From positions 1 to 42,193 of the forward strand of contig JAFSDI010000037.1 of the NCBI GenBank assembly GCA_017436325.1: DNA of 42,193 nt, read 5' to 3'. The DNA comes from Alphaproteobacteria bacterium (GTDB taxonomy: Bacteria > Pseudomonadota > Alphaproteobacteria > Rs-D84). Made by a program: the position numbers and the translations under genes. Below the pieces are notes generated by a model that worked only from the letters and a program-made list of their open reading frames with translations, did not search any database and was not told the DNA's origin. Positions 40,517-42,193 of this stretch are shown piece after piece (within the stretch, counting starts at the first letter, position 1; each line of letters begins with the position of its first letter).

Positions 40517-41497
40517 ATGAAGAAAAAAATAATATCTTTCATTATATTTTCCGCCATATCAACAATGGCGATTGCTGCGACACGTGATGCGCAATTAACA
40601 AATACAACTCCTTATAATTACAACTATATGTATCCATATTTAAACAATCAGATGCGAACTGATTTAAATCCTGGGACAACGACATCACTGTCATCTAATC
40701 CGATTAACACCGTTGTAAAGACTCAATCATTATCTGGCACGCGTCGTGTTATTGCGCGTCCACAGCATTCACGTACCGCAACCAGCAAGGCAACCCCATC
40801 TGCCCCACAAACGAATCGGGCTGCCACCACTGGCGCAAATTCACGTCGTGTTGTTTCACGTCCAAATATTACGCGCAGTGCCACTGGTACCACAACTAAA
40901 TCTTCCCCTATACGTTCTGGCACCCAACGCGCAATCAGGGACGAAAACGCACAACAATACCCTGTGGATACAAATGCGCGCGCAACAGAAAGCACTGCGC
41001 CACGCGTATCATCTGTACGTTGCATGGCAGACTATACAGAATGTATGAACAGATATTGTATGCGACCTGATACTGCATACAACCGCTGTTACTGCAGTTC
41101 AAAGCTGGCACAGATAGACTATAAATATCAGACAGAGATAGACGCGCTTATCAAAAAAATTCTTACGATTCAGGATAAGAACAAATGGTCTGCGGCAGAT
41201 ATGAACACATATTGGATGGAAACGATTGGCAAATACACAAATGACAATTCCTGGCAGAATCTGGACAATGCATTAAACATTGATTGGGCAAGTCTTGAAA
41301 GTCGCGTACGCGGACAAACTGCATTTACCACTGGACATGATTATTGTATTCAACATTTACGTGGTTGCGGCTATATGATATCGAATTTACGGGATGCATA
41401 TCGGTCTGAAATTGGTCGCGACTGCACAAAGTACGAGGCATCACTTATCCAGCTAAAAAACGCAGCAGAAAGCATTGTATCAACCTATCGCGATTAA
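40517..41497 (+). CDS. Secreted protein with Thr/Ser/Arg-rich linker and Cys-rich C-terminal domain
   Basis: 326 residues. ATG 40517 opens a signal peptide (KKKIISFIIFSAISTMAIAA); the in-frame ATG 40505 lies in the -10 box. Residues 30-160 are low complexity with two related units (SGTRRVIARPQHSRTAT and NSRRVVSRPNITRSATG). The C-terminal domain has cysteine pairs CMADYTECMNRYCM, CYCSSKL and YCIQHLRGCGYMI, with a helical segment between. No family recognised. Possibly a periplasmic or surface structural protein. Its stop codon overlaps the convergent small lipoprotein gene by 3 bases. Confidence 0.7.
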   Translation: MKKKIISFIIFSAISTMAIAATRDAQLTNTTPYNYNYMYPYLNNQMRTDLNPGTTTSLSSNPINTVVKTQSLSGTRRVIARPQHSRTATSKATPSAPQTNRAATTGANSRRVVSRPNITRSATGTTTKSSPIRSGTQRAIRDENAQQYPVDTNARATESTAPRVSSVRCMADYTECMNRYCMRPDTAYNRCYCSSKLAQIDYKYQTEIDALIKKILTIQDKNKWSAADMNTYWMETIGKYTNDNSWQNLDNALNIDWASLESRVRGQTAFTTGHDYCIQHLRGCGYMISNLRDAYRSEIGRDCTKYEASLIQLKNAAESIVSTYRD

Positions 41498-41697
41498 AGA
41501 CTTTTATTATATTCTGCGCACAATTTATTATGTCGATAAATATTTCGTGCCAAATCATCACTAATCACATCCCAGTCTGTCATTTTTCCGTATATAGGCA
41601 TACAAACGAATCGGACACAATCACTAGTCTGTAATTGTGTAGTTTTTGCGCAGGCTGTCACGAATATCATTAACACCACGACTAAAAGTTTCTTCAT
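41494..41697 (-). CDS. Small lipoprotein, o-spanin (Rz1)-like
   Basis: 67 residues with signal MKKLLVVVLMIFVTAC and lipobox VTAC. The mature part contains TDWDVISDDLARNIYRHNKL and CAEY, a pattern I associate with phage outer-membrane spanins ('ISxxLAxxIxxHNxxxxxLC'). It starts inside the upstream gene in another frame (overlap 41624-41697), the arrangement of Rz/Rz1 pairs, with AAGAG upstream. Spanins join the inner and outer membranes to complete phage lysis. Alternatively a small housekeeping lipoprotein. Confidence 0.6.
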   Translation of the reverse strand: MKKLLVVVLMIFVTACAKTTQLQTSDCVRFVCMPIYGKMTDWDVISDDLARNIYRHNKLCAEYNKSL

Positions 41698-41851
41698 TTA
41701 CATTCTCTTGAATTTTGAGTATACGAATATTTTGTTCTGATTTTGTTTCTGCGGTCAGACGTTTTGTACGTTCACGCCCCAGATTAAATCCAGCATAATA
41801 AGCCATAAATAAAATAAGAACGAACAAACAAATAAAATAAATTTTTCTCAT
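41624..41851 (-). CDS. Small membrane protein, i-spanin (Rz)-like
   Basis: 75 residues: one N-terminal membrane helix (IYFICLFVLILFMAYYAGF), then a charged helical periplasmic part (RERTKRLTAETKSEQNIRIL, then NVNEETFSRGVNDIRDSLRK). The type II topology and the overlap of 74 bases with the lipoprotein gene match the i-spanin/o-spanin layout. No endolysin or holin lies within the window on either side, so this is a relic, a domesticated lysis pair, or the edge of a prophage. Confidence 0.55.
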   Translation of the reverse strand: MRKIYFICLFVLILFMAYYAGFNLGRERTKRLTAETKSEQNIRILKIQENVNEETFSRGVNDIRDSLRKNYTITD

Positions 41852-41950
41852 AACAACACCATATTTAAAGAATAAAATATCAAAACCAAAATCTTTGATC
41901 CCCTGCCCCCATTGTGCCCCACAAAATTTTGAAATAAATTTTCATCTCAT

Positions 41951-42192
41951 TGTCATCCTGTGGCTTGACCACAGGATGACAAGAACTAAAAGTTCGAGGT
42001 GTGGGTGATGGGTGTGGTTGGTTTTGTTTTAACAATTTTTTGAAAAAAAAAATTGTCATTCCATGGCTTGACCATGGAACCTAGGTTATGTATTCCTTAT
42101 TATCGGCATTACCTGGGTCCTGTGGTCAAGCCACAGGATGACAAGAACTAAAAATTCGGGGTGTGGGTGATGGGTGTGGTTGGTTTTGTTTT
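41951..42192. repeat. Cluster of palindromic intergenic repeats
   Basis: Three palindromes of the CCTGTGGCTTGACCACAGG type: 41951-41981, about 42054-42079 (CCATGGCTTGACCATGG) and 42118-42143 (centre inverted, GTCAAG). A 62-base direct repeat (41969-42030 and 42131-42192) covers half of the first and third palindromes plus a GT-rich tail. No gene is supportable from 41852 to the end. Related palindromes are scattered in many alphaproteobacterial genomes. Confidence 0.75.
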
Positions 42193-42193
42193 C

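Overview
The window looks like chromosome from an AT-rich alphaproteobacterium, probably an uncultured host-associated (gut-type) lineage with many small secreted Cys-rich proteins. This is inferred from the S24 repressor N-terminus, the terminase-small-subunit and DUF6362-type phage genes, and short palindromic intergenic repeats of a kind common in Alphaproteobacteria. It is not proven by a marker gene phylogeny.

Layout. (1) 1-1541: the start of a LexA/S24-like repressor, a family 2 glycosyltransferase and a structured leader RNA in front of it, all on the minus strand. (2) 1578-19310: a 17.7-kb integrative element inserted in the anticodon loop of a host tRNA-Arg(TCT). The two halves of that tRNA lie at the two ends and share the 11-bp core GATTAGAAATC. 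Near its right end the element carries an intact tRNA-Arg(TCT) whose anticodon arm no longer matches the core. From left to right its cargo is a Fic remnant, a DUF5677-like gene, a four-gene minus-strand operon (two adenine methyltransferase-like proteins, a GIY-YIG/helicase protein and a 1191-residue unknown), a serine and a tyrosine recombinase, a phage-satellite-like run (two unknowns, DUF6362, AlpA-like, DUF6291-like, terminase small subunit, a small protein, P4-type integrase) and a PanAT-like toxin-antitoxin pair. (3) 19341-26082: a second copy of the leader RNA and a 2126-residue secreted protein with kinase-like and HExxH metallopeptidase-like motifs. (4) 26088-31968: a tripartite ABC efflux operon (membrane fusion protein, two ATPases, two permeases, TolC). 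(5) 32123-36714: small kinase, small unknown, third leader RNA with a Cys-rich secreted protein, argS, and an ADP-ribosylglycohydrolase. (6) 36792-42193: invertase-type serine recombinase next to a trimeric autotransporter adhesin, repeated terminators, tRNA-Pro, a secreted Cys-rich protein, an overlapping spanin-like pair and palindromic repeats.

Two observations stand out. The first is a family of about 190-240-nt structured leader RNAs (1216-1401 minus, 19447-19680 plus, 32862-33103 plus). Each has the same three-way-junction 3' domain supported by compensatory base changes, ends in an intrinsic terminator, and sits just before the ribosome binding site of a surface or secretion-related gene. 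I do not recognise the family. The second is the element's strategy of breaking the host tRNA-Arg(TCT) and supplying a recoded replacement, next to a toxin-antitoxin pair and a candidate new defence operon. All assignments are by reading motifs; no search was run.
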